Assembly: GCA_937901695.1 (NCBI GenBank)
Contig: CALDJN010000339.1
Span: 1-6,383, forward strand
Length of the DNA stretch: 6,383 bases
From: an uncultured Anaerocolumna sp.
Lineage (GTDB): Bacteria; Bacillota; Clostridia; Lachnospirales; Lachnospiraceae
Direction: 5' to 3'
Shown here in pieces: positions 6,349 to 6,383 of this stretch. Each line of letters starts with the position of its first letter. The first letter of the stretch is position 1. The notes under the pieces were generated by a model. The model worked only from the letters and a program-made list of their open reading frames with translations, was not told where the DNA came from and searched no databases. The translations under genes were made by a program, and so were the position numbers.

Positions 6349-6383
6349 CCCATTTTTTATATAAAACCTTTTATTTTCAAGGG

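Noticed and set aside
6300..6383. Insertion sequence end
   Set aside because: The dyad and C-runs resemble terminal repeats only loosely; no transposase fragment, matching opposite end or target duplication is visible.

Overview
The window is a compact carbohydrate-utilisation locus from a low-GC Gram-positive bacterium. AT-rich intergenic DNA, strong AGGAGG-type ribosome binding sites and the protein styles point to Clostridia, most likely a Lachnospiraceae-like plant-polysaccharide or gut fermenter. The genus is inference; no rRNA or marker gene is present.

All three genes read on the minus strand, so transcription runs from right to left. First is a GPH-family (MelB-like) sugar:cation symporter (6239-4911). 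It overlaps by 8 nt a family 3 glycoside hydrolase, probably a cytoplasmic beta-glucosidase (4918-2426). After a 230-nt gap with its own regulatory-looking repeats comes a GH13 oligo-1,6-glucosidase-type alpha-glucosidase (2195-291). Neither hydrolase has a signal peptide, so the simplest model is uptake of an intact oligosaccharide or glycoside by the symporter, then intracellular release of glucose by the beta- and alpha-acting enzymes.

The noncoding DNA is richly structured. Positions 6252-6383 hold a perfect dyad, a repeated GACACCCC block and a plausible promoter for the symporter-GH3 pair. Positions 2196-2425 hold an imperfect hairpin after GH3 and two near-identical palindromic repeats exactly 63 bp apart upstream of GH13. 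Positions 1-290 hold an AT-rich terminator-like hairpin overlapping the GH13 stop codon, a second hairpin, two perfect 42-bp direct repeats with a 50-bp period, and a strong intrinsic terminator with seven Ts on the minus strand.

The most interesting observation is that the C-terminal tail of the GH3 enzyme (about residues 750-818) and the N-terminal extension of the GH13 enzyme (about residues 12-74) look like two copies of one small helical module. It is attached at opposite ends of two unrelated catalytic folds encoded side by side. This suggests a shared docking, oligomerisation or localisation element.
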